The position numbers were made by a program, and so were the translations under genes. The notes under the pieces are model-generated. The model was not told the DNA's origin. It saw nothing but the letters and a program-made list of their open reading frames with translations, and did not search any database. Positions 24,926 through 33,700 of a stretch of 46,630 bases of DNA are shown here, one piece after another (positions within the stretch are counted from its first letter, which is position 1; each line of letters starts with the position of its first letter). This stretch comes from an uncultured Oscillospiraceae bacterium (GTDB taxonomy: Bacteria > Bacillota > Clostridia > Oscillospirales > Oscillospiraceae): assembly GCA_934574095.1 (NCBI GenBank), contig CAKTMW010000012.1, positions 1-46,630 on the forward strand. Reading direction: 5' to 3'.

Positions 24926-25798
24926 TCAGGAGAAGAACTTCTCCAGCACTTCCTGGGCGGGCATATCCTTGCCGGTGAACAGCTTGAAGGCCGCCACGCC
25001 CTGCCACAGCAGCATACCGATGCCGCCCACGGCGGCCTTGCAGCCTGCCGCCTTGGCCTCCTGGATCATGCGGGTCTCGCGGGGGTTGTACACGGTGTCC
25101 GCCACCACCAGACCGGCGCGGAACAGGGAGGGATCGATGAGGGTCTCGCCGTCCAGCGGCTTCATGCCCACCTTGGTGGCGTTCACCAGAATGTCGCAGC
25201 TCTTTACCGCCTCGGCCAGCGCGGCGCTGTCCTCCAGGGGCGTGATGGACGCCTTGCAGCCGGGAATGGCCTTGGCCAGCTTTTTCACGGTGTGCTGGCC
25301 GTTGGCGTAAAACTCGTCGTCACGGTTGAAGATGGCGATCTCCGCCGCGCCGTCCAGCGCCGCCTGCACACAGATGGCGGTGGCTGCGCCGCCGGCGCCC
25401 AGCACCACCAGACGCTTGCCCTTCACCTCGACGCCGTGCTCGTGGAGATTGCGGACAAAGCCCACGCCGTCGGTGTTGTGGCCGGTCAGCTTGCCGTCCT
25501 CACTGACGGTGACTGTGTTGCACGCACCGATCAGTCGCGCGGCGGGGGACAGCTCGTCCAGATAGGCCGCCACGGCGGTTTTGCAGGGCATGGTGATGTT
25601 GAAGCCGCCCACGCCCAGGGTTTTCAGGGCCTGCACGCCAGCCTCGGTCTGCGCCAGAGGAATGTTGAAGGCCAGATACGCGGCGTCGATGCCGGTGCGC
25701 TGAAAGCTGTAATTATACATAGCGGGGGAGCCGGAGTGTCCCACGGGGGAGCCGATCAGGCAAAAGAGCTTGGTGTGTCCGGAAATTCTGCTTTCCAT
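24926..25798 (-). CDS. aroE: YdiB-like quinate/shikimate dehydrogenase, copy 1
   Basis: 290 residues. Substrate-site motifs are GSPVGHSGSPAMYN (near 17-30), NITMPCKTAV with the catalytic Lys and HNTDGVGF with the catalytic Asp. The nucleotide-binding LGAGGAATAICVQAAL is followed by FNRDDEFY. The acidic residues after the second strand (NRDDEF) resemble E. coli YdiB, which accepts quinate and shikimate with NAD+ or NADP+, more than biosynthetic AroE, which has NRT. It reversibly oxidises shikimate to 3-dehydroshikimate. A second paralogue begins the same operon, supporting a catabolic or salvage role. Confidence 0.9.
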   Translation of the reverse strand: MESRISGHTKLFCLIGSPVGHSGSPAMYNYSFQRTGIDAAYLAFNIPLAQTEAGVQALKTLGVGGFNITMPCKTAVAAYLDELSPAARLIGACNTVTVSEDGKLTGHNTDGVGFVRNLHEHGVEVKGKRLVVLGAGGAATAICVQAALDGAAEIAIFNRDDEFYANGQHTVKKLAKAIPGCKASITPLEDSAALAEAVKSCDILVNATKVGMKPLDGETLIDPSLFRAGLVVADTVYNPRETRMIQEAKAAGCKAAVGGIGMLLWQGVAAFKLFTGKDMPAQEVLEKFFS

Positions 25799-25831
25799 AC
25801 TGATATCCTCCTATATTTCGTCGATGTTGTG

Positions 25832-26677
25832 TTACTTTTCCAGAACCTCGGGCCATGCCTGGGCCAGCACGGCGCGGGTGGCGTCGAAGTTGGCCTTGGC
25901 CGCGGCGGCCACGCCGGTGGCGAGAATTTCATCGCTGATGACCTCCACACCCATCACGGCGGGCTGGATGCCCTTATCCCGCAGCATCTTCACGAAGCCT
26001 GCGGTGTCGCCGTAGCCGGTGCCGGGCAGCATGCGGTCATGCATGGACTCGTCCCGGAGAATGCTCTTGGCGTAGGGATGAGCCTGCACGTCGTTGATCT
26101 GCACGGCCACCACCTTCTCGGCGGGGATATCCGCCAGCAGCGTGGGATCGTAGCTCTGACCGGCGCGTACCCAGTGCCAGGAGTCCAGGATCAGCTTGGC
26201 GTTGTCACAGCCGGAGGCCTTCACCACCGCCCACGCCTTCTTGATATCGGGCAGGCCGCTGTAAGGCATGGGCTCCACGCCGATGGTGTACTTCCCGGCA
26301 CGGTGGCACAGCTCCCGCAGCTTCTGGGCGGTGTGCTCCACGGAATAGTTCTCCATCAATCCGCAGTTGATGTGGTTCACGCCGAACAGCTCACACATAT
26401 GGAAGCACATCTGCTCCTTGTACTTCTGCTCATAGGAGCGGTGTTCCTCCGTCCACTGGACGATGTACTCCACCTCAGTGACCTTCATGCCGTACTTGTT
26501 CAGGATCGCCAGAATGTCGGCGTCGAACAGCCCCTCGTTCAGGGCGTCCACGTAGGTCTCCGCCCGCAGGCCGATGCCCTCGAAGCCTGCTTCCTTGGCG
26601 GCGGATACGCGCTCCTCAAAGGTGCACTGGTCGCCCAGCGTCCAGGAGCTGATGGTGATGGGATACTTGTGAGACAT
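25832..26677 (-). CDS. Xylose-isomerase-like TIM barrel, possible 3-dehydroshikimate dehydratase
   Basis: 281 residues, AP-endonuclease-2/xylose-isomerase-like TIM barrel. Likely metal ligands are Glu135 (GVEPMPYS), Asp165 and His168 (LDSWHW), Gln193 (QINDVQ) and Glu245 (GVEVIS), the pattern seen in AsbF/QuiC-type 3-dehydroshikimate dehydratases and in sugar epimerases. The operon partners (two quinate/shikimate dehydrogenases, shikimate kinase) favour action on dehydroshikimate, giving protocatechuate, or another isomerisation of that ring. The fold is sure, the substrate inferred. AGGAGG precedes the ATG. Confidence 0.8.
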   Translation of the reverse strand: MSHKYPITISSWTLGDQCTFEERVSAAKEAGFEGIGLRAETYVDALNEGLFDADILAILNKYGMKVTEVEYIVQWTEEHRSYEQKYKEQMCFHMCELFGVNHINCGLMENYSVEHTAQKLRELCHRAGKYTIGVEPMPYSGLPDIKKAWAVVKASGCDNAKLILDSWHWVRAGQSYDPTLLADIPAEKVVAVQINDVQAHPYAKSILRDESMHDRMLPGTGYGDTAGFVKMLRDKGIQPAVMGVEVISDEILATGVAAAAKANFDATRAVLAQAWPEVLEK

Positions 26678-26715
26678 GGTAGCTTCCTCCTCAAATTACA
26701 TTTTTATATGGTGTG

Positions 26716-27225
26716 TTATTTCGTGTTGATCTGCCGTAGCACCGCCCGGCAGACTTCTTCAATGGTCAGGTCTGAGGTATCGACGGTCACATTGGCGGCG
26801 GCCTCGTAGGCGCTGCGGCGCTGAGACATCAGGGCGGCGATATCCGCCACGTTTTTTCGGCCCTGCAGCAGGGGTCGCTCGTCGCTGTCCTTGACCCGCT
26901 CCAGAATCACCTCCGGACGGGCGGTCAGCAGCACCACTGTGCCGCAGCGGCGCATGGCGGCCACGTTTTCCTGCCGCATGGCCACCCCGCCGCCGCAGGA
27001 GACGAGACAGGCGCTTTCGGTGGTCAGCCCCTCCAGCAGCGCCGTTTCGCACTGGCGGAAGTGGTGCTCGCCCTTTTGGACGAAGATTTCCGGGATGGTC
27101 AGGCCCTCCTGTCGGGCGATCTCGTCGTCCATCTCCATGACCGGCAATTGCAGCATCCGGCCCAGCGCGGCGGAGACGGAGGTCTTGCCCGCGCCCATGA
27201 AGCCGATAAAGAACAGTGTTTTCAT
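26716..27225 (-). CDS. aroK: Shikimate kinase
   Basis: 169 residues. Walker A GFMGAGKTS (8-16), MDDEI with the magnesium/shikimate-binding Asp (near 32-36), the shikimate-binding Arg in GEHHFRQCE (near 57), the glycine triplet CGGGVA (near 77-82), the lid RPLLQG and the adenine-region Arg in SQRRSAYE are all in place. It phosphorylates shikimate to shikimate 3-phosphate. Its location inside an uptake and dehydrogenase operon suggests that imported shikimate or quinate can also be channelled into aromatic amino acid synthesis; alternatively it is the cell's general AroK. The ATG lies one base past the stop of the transporter gene. Confidence 0.92.
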   Translation of the reverse strand: MKTLFFIGFMGAGKTSVSAALGRMLQLPVMEMDDEIARQEGLTIPEIFVQKGEHHFRQCETALLEGLTTESACLVSCGGGVAMRQENVAAMRRCGTVVLLTARPEVILERVKDSDERPLLQGRKNVADIAALMSQRRSAYEAAANVTVDTSDLTIEEVCRAVLRQINTK

Positions 27226-27226
27226 G

Positions 27227-28447
27227 TTACTGCACCTGCGCTGCCCGCTCCCGCTTCTGGCAGATGTTCAGGTACACCGCCAGCAGAATGCCCACCAGCG
27301 TTACCGCCATGTTGAACAGCACCACCAGCCGGGGACCGTTGGCACCGCCCACACGGGTCAGCACACCCGCCACGCTGATGACGATGTAGTTGGCCACGCT
27401 GGAGGAGATCATCACGATAGAAGTGATGACGCCCCGGTTCTTGGGGAACATCTCATTGGCCACCGCCGTCACCAGCTGCAACACGCCGCCTGCGGCGAAG
27501 AAGCCCAGCAGGAAGCCGCCCGCCAGACACATGACCGGCTTCTGGATGAAGTAGATAGCGGCCAGCGTTGCCAGCGCCACGCAGGGATAGATCACCAGAA
27601 TTTTAGCGGGCTCCACGTTCCGTTTCAGCAGCGCCGCGCTGACGAACAGCGCCACCACGATGCCCACGGAGTAGAAGGACTGGATTTTGCTGGGGTCGGC
27701 CAGACCGTACAGGGTGCCCAGCTCCTGATTGCAGTTCATCCACAGCATAAAGGTGGTGGAGGTGGTGAAGCCCAGACACACCAGCACGATAGCGGCGGGG
27801 GTGAAGTGCATCTTCTCGCTTTTCTGACCCTTGACCTTTACCACCTTTTCAAAGGGCGGGAAGGGCAGGAACGCCAGGAACACGCCGTCTGCGATAATAA
27901 TGATAGCCGTTGCGATAAAGATGGTGCGGAAGGGCAGCTGATGCGCCGCCACAAAGCCGATGGCGAAGGGCAGCAGGAACTGCGCAATGGAGATGGACAG
28001 CTTGGTGAAGATGTTGGCGATGGTGCCCTTTTCCTTGAAAATCTCCATGCAGGAGGGGGTGATGCTGGTGTCCAGGAAGGAGTTGGCCATACCGCTGACC
28101 ACCGCCAGCGCGTAGCCCACATACAGGTTGGGGGCAAAGGTGATGCCCAGCAGGAAGATGGCGTACAGGGTGCAGCCGATCAGGGCCGAGAGCCGCCGTC
28201 CCAGCCGGTCGCTGAGAGGTCCGGCCACCGGGAAGGCGATAAGCCGTCCCAGTCCGATGGCGGCGATGACCGCCACCACGCCGGAAACGTCATAGTTGCC
28301 GTCGGCCAGCGTTGCCACGCCCCACAGGGCGGCGAAGTTCTGCTTGTACTGTCCCATAATGGTGGCCGCCACGCCCAGAACGAAATAGGTGATGTACAGG
28401 GCCAGCGCCGTGGGGTAATACTTGCGGGAGTCCACAGTCTGGTTCAT
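27227..28447 (-). CDS. MFS transporter, probable shikimate/quinate carrier
   Basis: 406 residues with 12 predicted membrane helices. The MFS loop 2-3 signature GPLSDRLGRRLSAL (near 77-90) and the halfway cytoplasmic loop (PFEKVVKVKGQKSEK, near 201-215) are clear. The substrate is not legible from sequence; its position between a quinate/shikimate dehydrogenase and shikimate kinase makes a cyclic hydroxy acid such as shikimate or quinate the best guess. AAAGGAA-type ribosome-binding site upstream. The downstream kinase gene begins immediately after the stop codon. Confidence 0.85.
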   Translation of the reverse strand: MNQTVDSRKYYPTALALYITYFVLGVAATIMGQYKQNFAALWGVATLADGNYDVSGVVAVIAAIGLGRLIAFPVAGPLSDRLGRRLSALIGCTLYAIFLLGITFAPNLYVGYALAVVSGMANSFLDTSITPSCMEIFKEKGTIANIFTKLSISIAQFLLPFAIGFVAAHQLPFRTIFIATAIIIIADGVFLAFLPFPPFEKVVKVKGQKSEKMHFTPAAIVLVCLGFTTSTTFMLWMNCNQELGTLYGLADPSKIQSFYSVGIVVALFVSAALLKRNVEPAKILVIYPCVALATLAAIYFIQKPVMCLAGGFLLGFFAAGGVLQLVTAVANEMFPKNRGVITSIVMISSSVANYIVISVAGVLTRVGGANGPRLVVLFNMAVTLVGILLAVYLNICQKRERAAQVQ

Positions 28448-28474
28448 GATGATGTTCCTTTCTCTCTATTGTTG

Positions 28475-29338
28475 TTATGTGTACAGAAGCGCTTTGATCT
28501 CCTCGATGGGCATCTCCAGCCCGCTGTACAGCCGGAAGGCTTCCGCCCCCTGACACAGCAGCATGCCCAGTCCGTCGCAGGTCCGGCATCCGGCAGCCCT
28601 GGCGTCCCGCAGCAGCTTCGTCTCCGGCGGGGCGTACACCACGTCTGTTACCACCAGTTCCGGCCGGAAGCAGCTCTGGTCGGTGATGACGCTGCGCTCT
28701 ACCTCCGGGGCCATGCCTACCCGCGTGGCGTTGGAGAGAATGTCGCAGCGGCGGATGGCCTTGTAGAGGTCCCGCCCGTCGTCCAGATCGTGGAGGGAGA
28801 GGGAGCACTCCGGCGCGGCCTGGGCGATGGTTTGCAGCGTCTGCTCCACACGGGGCCAGAACTCGTCCCGGCGGTTGAAGACCGCGATCTCCGCCGCGCA
28901 CTCCAGCGCCGCCTGTCCCGCGATGGCTGAGGCCGCTCCGCCGCCGCCCAGCAGCACGATCTTCTTGCCCTTTACCTCCACGCCGCCGCGGCGGAGGTTC
29001 TGGGTGTAGCCCATACCGTCGGTGTTGTAGCCGGTCAGTATGCCGCTGTCGTTGACGATGACGTTCACCGCGCCGATGGTCTGCGCCTCCGGCGACAGCC
29101 TGTCGAGGTACGGGATCACCGCGCTCTTGCAGGGCATGGTCACGTTGGCGCCCCGCATATTCAATGTGCGGATGGCCTGTACCGCCGCGCCCGCCTGCTC
29201 CTGGCTCACCTCAAAGGCCAGATATGCCCAGTCGAGACCGTATTTGGCAAAGCAGTGGTTGTACATGGCAGGGGATTTGGAATGTGCCACCGGGGTCCCC
29301 ATCAGTCCCAGCATGGTGGTGGTTCCAGAGAGATGCAT
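28475..29338 (-). CDS. aroE: YdiB-like quinate/shikimate dehydrogenase, copy 2
   Basis: 287 residues from ATG 29338, preceded by AAGGAGG; an in-frame ATG 36 codons upstream falls in the promoter region and was rejected. Motifs: GTPVAHSKSPAMYN, NVTMPCKSAV (catalytic Lys), GYNTDGMGY (catalytic Asp), LLGGGGAASAIAGQAAL and FNRRDEFW, again a YdiB-like NAD(P) site. Compared with copy 1 it is clearly diverged along its whole length, so the two probably differ in substrate (for example quinate versus shikimate) or cofactor. It is the first gene of the operon, next to the divergent LysR regulator. Confidence 0.9.
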   Translation of the reverse strand: MHLSGTTTMLGLMGTPVAHSKSPAMYNHCFAKYGLDWAYLAFEVSQEQAGAAVQAIRTLNMRGANVTMPCKSAVIPYLDRLSPEAQTIGAVNVIVNDSGILTGYNTDGMGYTQNLRRGGVEVKGKKIVLLGGGGAASAIAGQAALECAAEIAVFNRRDEFWPRVEQTLQTIAQAAPECSLSLHDLDDGRDLYKAIRRCDILSNATRVGMAPEVERSVITDQSCFRPELVVTDVVYAPPETKLLRDARAAGCRTCDGLGMLLCQGAEAFRLYSGLEMPIEEIKALLYT

Positions 29339-29393
29339 GCTCGATGCCTCCTTCTCACCGCCGTTTCCGTGGCGGCTTTTGTTGTCTGGCTCC

Positions 29394-29422
29394 ACTGTAC
29401 CCCAATGCCAAAGAATTAACAA
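29394..29422 (-). promoter_or_regulatory. Predicted promoter of the shikimate/quinate-type operon
   Basis: On the minus strand TTGTTA, a 17-base spacer and TACAGT, 56 bases before the start at 29338. Confidence 0.55.
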
Positions 29423-29444
29423 ATCAATTTTTTCCACAAAACCC

Positions 29445-29459
29445 ATAGATTTCTTTTAT
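29445..29459. promoter_or_regulatory. Candidate LysR-type binding box (T-N11-A)
   Basis: ATAGATTTCTTTTAT has the ATA...TAT symmetry and T-N11-A spacing of LysR-type sites and lies in the divergent region, 23 bases beyond the -35 box of the operon and next to a TATACT -10 box (29468-29473) that would serve the LysR gene. Confidence 0.4.
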
Positions 29460-29501
29460 CGGTTGTTGTATACTTAGTGCAGGGAAAAGGAGGAACGCGG
29501 T

Positions 29502-30383
29502 ATGAATTTGTTGCATTTGCGCTACTTTGTGGAATTGGCCCACACCCAGCACTATACCAGAGCGGCGGAGCAGCTGTGCATCACCCAGCCCAGCCTCAGC
29601 CACGCCATCGCCCAGATGGAGGGGGAGCTGGGGGTGCCCCTGTTTGAAAAGCGGGGCCGCAACGTGGCCCTGACCCACTTCGGCCAGCAGTTTTTGACCT
29701 GTGCCCAGCAGACCCTGGCTACCCTGGATGACGGGGTGGACGCCCTCCGCCGCGTGGGCAGGGGAGAGGGCGTGATCCGTCTCGGCCTGCTGCGCACACT
29801 GGGCGTGGACTTTGTGCCGGGCCTGGCTTCCCGTTTTCTGGCGGCCAATCCGGAGAAGAACATCCGCTTTACCTTCCACACCGGCGTTACCAGCCAGCTG
29901 CTGGAGGGCCTGCTGGCCCACCAATATGACCTGGTGTTCTCCTCCCGCCCCGCGCCGGAGATGGGGCTTACCTCTATCCCTGTGGAGCAGCAGGACCTGG
30001 TGCTCATTGTTCCCCGGAACCACCCGCTGGCCCGTCTGCACACGGTGGACCTGGCCGACACGCTGCCCTATCCCCAGGTGTATTTCAGCAAGGGCAGCGG
30101 CCTGCGGGATGTCATCGACGGACTCTTCGACCAGATCGGCCAGCGTCCCCACATCGCCTACGAGACCGAGGAGGACCAGGTCATCGCCGGCCTGGTGGCC
30201 CACGGCTTCGGTATCGCCGTGGTGCCCTATATGGAGATGCTGCTGCGGCTGGACGTCAAGATCATCCAGATCGTCCATCCCGTCTGGGAGCGCAACTTCT
30301 ACATGGTCACTGATGACCGGGCCTTCCAGTCTCCGGCGGTACGTCAGTTCCGCCAGTTCATTCTGGACGGTACGTCGTTGTAA
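29502..30383 (+). CDS. LysR family transcriptional regulator of the shikimate/quinate-type operon
   Basis: 293 residues. The N-terminal winged helix-turn-helix MNLLHLRYFVELAHTQHYTR...TQPSLSHAIAQMEGELG is typical of the family (residues 1-60), followed by the two-lobed effector-binding domain with VFSSRPAP and GFGIAVVPYM. GGAGGA precedes the ATG. Being divergent from the operon with a shared 160-base control region, it is the expected inducer-dependent activator; the effector would be shikimate, quinate or an intermediate. Specificity is inferred only from position. Confidence 0.88.
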   Translation: MNLLHLRYFVELAHTQHYTRAAEQLCITQPSLSHAIAQMEGELGVPLFEKRGRNVALTHFGQQFLTCAQQTLATLDDGVDALRRVGRGEGVIRLGLLRTLGVDFVPGLASRFLAANPEKNIRFTFHTGVTSQLLEGLLAHQYDLVFSSRPAPEMGLTSIPVEQQDLVLIVPRNHPLARLHTVDLADTLPYPQVYFSKGSGLRDVIDGLFDQIGQRPHIAYETEEDQVIAGLVAHGFGIAVVPYMEMLLRLDVKIIQIVHPVWERNFYMVTDDRAFQSPAVRQFRQFILDGTSL

Positions 30384-30456
30384 AGCTGCCCAAATTTTCC
30401 CCGATCCATTTGCACATATAGACGGCGTCTATCAGATCGATGCAAAAACTCCATAG

Positions 30457-30494
30457 AAAAATCGGCTGTTTTGTGACAAAAACAGCCGATTTTT
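30457..30494. terminator. Bidirectional terminator after the LysR gene
   Basis: AAAAATCGGCTGTTTT / AAAACAGCCGATTTTT with a GTGACA-type loop. The remainder of the 344-base gap (30384-30727) contains a small GC hairpin at 30552-30567, AT-rich sequence and the pyc promoter, but no gene. Confidence 0.85.
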
Positions 30495-30640
30495 GTGCCA
30501 TGTTTTCAGGTTTTAGAAGAAATTTCCTTACAAAAGCAACCGTATCACGCCGCCGCTGCGGAGCGGCAGTAAAATCCTTGTTAAAACTTCTGCTTATGAA
30601 AGTAACACTTTTACAAGCGTTGCTAAACAATATTTTGGCT

Positions 30641-30679
30641 ATTTTTCCATCTGGCGCGGCGGAAAAATGGGTGTATAAT
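30641..30679 (+). promoter_or_regulatory. pyc promoter region with operator-like dyad
   Basis: A perfect TATAAT at 30674-30679 lies 49 bases before the pyc start. ATTTTTCC (30641-30648) and GGAAAAAT (30661-30668) form an inverted repeat with 12 bases between, covering the place of the -35 box, which itself is poor (CTGGCG). This is the arrangement expected of a regulated promoter. Confidence 0.5.
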
Positions 30680-30727
30680 TATTTCTAAAAATTATAAGCC
30701 GCACAGGGCGGCAGAAGGGAGAATCGC

Positions 30728-33700
30728 ATGCAGCAGATCACACAACTGAAAAAGGTGCTGGTTGCCAACCGCGGCGAGATCGCGGTGCGCATTTTCCGCG
30801 CCTGCTACGATCTGGGTCTCCACACCGTAGCTATTTATTCCAACGAAGATACCTATTCCCTGTTCCGCACCAAGGCGGATGAGGCGTACCTGGTGGGTGA
30901 GAAGAAGTCGCCCCTGGGCGCGTACCTGGACATCCCCGGTATCATCGGCCTTGCCAAGCGCCGGGGCGTCACCGCCATCCACCCCGGCTACGGCTTCCTG
31001 TCCGAGAACGCCGACTTTGCCCGCGCCTGCGAGGAGAACGGCATCCTGTTCGTGGGCCCCTCCTCCGACGTGCTGGCCAAGATGGGCGACAAGCTCAGCG
31101 CCAAGGAGATCGCCGTCAAATGCGGCGTACCCATCATTCCCGGCTGCACCGAGCCCCTGCGCGACGCCGACGACGCGCTGGAAAAGGCCGTCAGCTTCGG
31201 CTTTCCCGTTATCCTGAAGGCCGCTGCCGGCGGCGGCGGCCGCGGTATGCGCCGCTGCGACAAGCCGGAGGAGGTCAAGACCGCCTACGAGCTGGTCCAC
31301 AGCGAGGCGGAGAAGTCCTTCGGTTGCGGCGATATCTTTATCGAAAAATACCTGGTGGAGCCCAAGCATATTGAGGTGCAGATTTTGGCTGACCAGTACG
31401 GCAACGTCTACCACCTGGGCGAGCGTGACTGCTCCCTCCAGCGCCGGTACCAGAAGGTGGTGGAGTACGCGCCCGCATGGTCTGTCCCCCAGGAGACGGT
31501 GGAGGCTCTGCGTCAGGACGCGGTGAAGATCGCCAAGTCCGTCAACTACGTCAGCGCCGGTACGGTGGAGTTTCTGGTGGACAAGTCCGGCCATCACTAC
31601 TTCATCGAAATGAACCCCCGCATTCAGGTGGAGCACACCGTCACCGAAATGATCACCGGCGTGGATATCGTCCGCGCCCAGCTGCTGGTGGCGGCGGGCT
31701 ATCCCCTCAGCTGCCCGGAGATCGGCCTGACCTGTCAGGAGGACGTGCATTTCGACGGCTACGCCATCCAGTGCCGCGTCACCACCGAGGACCCCTCCAA
31801 CAACTTCGCCCCCGATAACGGCAAGATCACCGCTTACCACTCCCCCGGCGGCTTCGGCGTCCGTCTGGACGGCGGCAACGTGGGCGTGGGCACCGTCATC
31901 TCCCCCTATTACGACTCTCTGCTGGTGAAGGTCACCAGCTGGGACCGCAGCTTCCCCGCCGTCTGCCGCAAGGCGGCCCGCGCCATCAACGAGGTCCGCG
32001 TCCGGGGCGTCAAGACCAACATCCCCTTCGTCACCAATGTGCTGGCCCACCCCACCTTCGTCAACGGCCAATGCCACACCAAGTTCATCGACGAGACGCC
32101 GGAGCTGTTCGAGATCATGGACTCCCGTGACCGCGCCACCCGCGTCCTGCGGTATATCTCCGAGATTCAGGTGGCCAACCCCAACGCCGAGCGCCACCAG
32201 TACGATATCCCCCGCTTCCCCGAAGCAAAGGAGCCGCTCGGCCCCGGCCTGAAGCAGCTGCTGGATGAGAAGGGGCCCGACGCCGTGAAGCAGTGGGTGC
32301 TGGCCCAGAAGAAGCTGCTGCTGACCGACACCACCATGCGCGACGCCCACCAGAGCCTGCTGTCCACCCGTATGCGTACCCGCGATATGGTCAAGGGCGC
32401 CGACGGCGTGGCCGACATCCTGCGGGACTGCTTCTCGCTGGAGATGTGGGGCGGCGCTACCTTTGATGTTGCCTACCGCTTCCTGCATGAGTCCCCCTGG
32501 GAGCGCCTGCGCCTGCTGCGGGAGAAGATTCCCAACATCCCCTTCCAGATGCTGCTGCGGGGCTCCAATCTGGTGGGCTACGCCAACTATCCCGATAACC
32601 TGGTCCGCGCCTTCGTGGAGGAGGCCGCCCAGCGGGGCATCGACGTGTTCCGCGTGTTCGATTCCTTGAACTGGGTGCCCGGCATGGAGGTAGCCATGGA
32701 GGAGGTCCTCCGCCAGAACAAGCTGCTGGAGGCCACCATGTGCTACACCGGCGACATTCTGGACGAGACCAAGGACAAGTACACCCTGAAATACTACGTG
32801 GACCTGGCCAGGGAGCTGGAAAAGCGTGGCGCTCATATGCTGGCCATCAAGGATATGTCCGGCTTGCTGAAGCCCTACGCCGCCAAGAAGCTGGTGTCCA
32901 CTCTGAAGCAGGAGGTGGGCCTGCCCATCCACCTGCACACCCACGACACCACCGGCAACCAGGTGGCCGCCCTGCTGATGGCCGCCGAGGCCGGCGTGGA
33001 CGTGGTGGACGTGGCCTGCGCCCCCATGGCGGGCCTCACCAGCCAGCCGTCCCTGGATGCGGTCGTCGCCGCCCTCCACGGCACCGAGCGTGACACCGGC
33101 CTTGACCTGCGCCGCGTCCAGGAGCTGAGCAACTACTGGTCCGATGTGCGCCTGCGGTACGAGAGCTTCGACCACGGCCTGAAATCCTCCACCACCGATA
33201 TCTACCGCTATGAGATCCCCGGCGGTCAGTACACCAACCTCCGTCCCCAGGTGGAATCCCTGGGCCTGGGCGACCGGTTCGAGGAGGTCAAGGAGATGTA
33301 CAAGACCGTCAACGACATGCTGGGCGACCCCGTGAAGGTGACGCCCTCCTCCAAGGTGGTGGGCGATCTGGCCATCTTCATGGTGCAGAACGACCTGACG
33401 CCGGAGAACATCGTCCAGCGGGGCGAGGCGCTGGCCTTCCCCGATTCCGTGGTGTCCTACTTCAAGGGCATGATGGGCCAGCCCGCCTGGGGCTTCCCGA
33501 AAGACCTGCAAAAGGTGGTCCTGAAGGGCGAGCAGCCCATCACCTGCCGCCCCGGCAAGCTGCTGGCTCCTGTGGACTTCGATCAGCTGCAGCACGAGGT
33601 GGAGCAGTTCCACGAGAACCCGGAGAAGAAGGACCTCATCTCCTACGCCATGTACCCCAAGGTATACGAGGACTTCTGCCGCCACCGGAAGGAGTACGGC

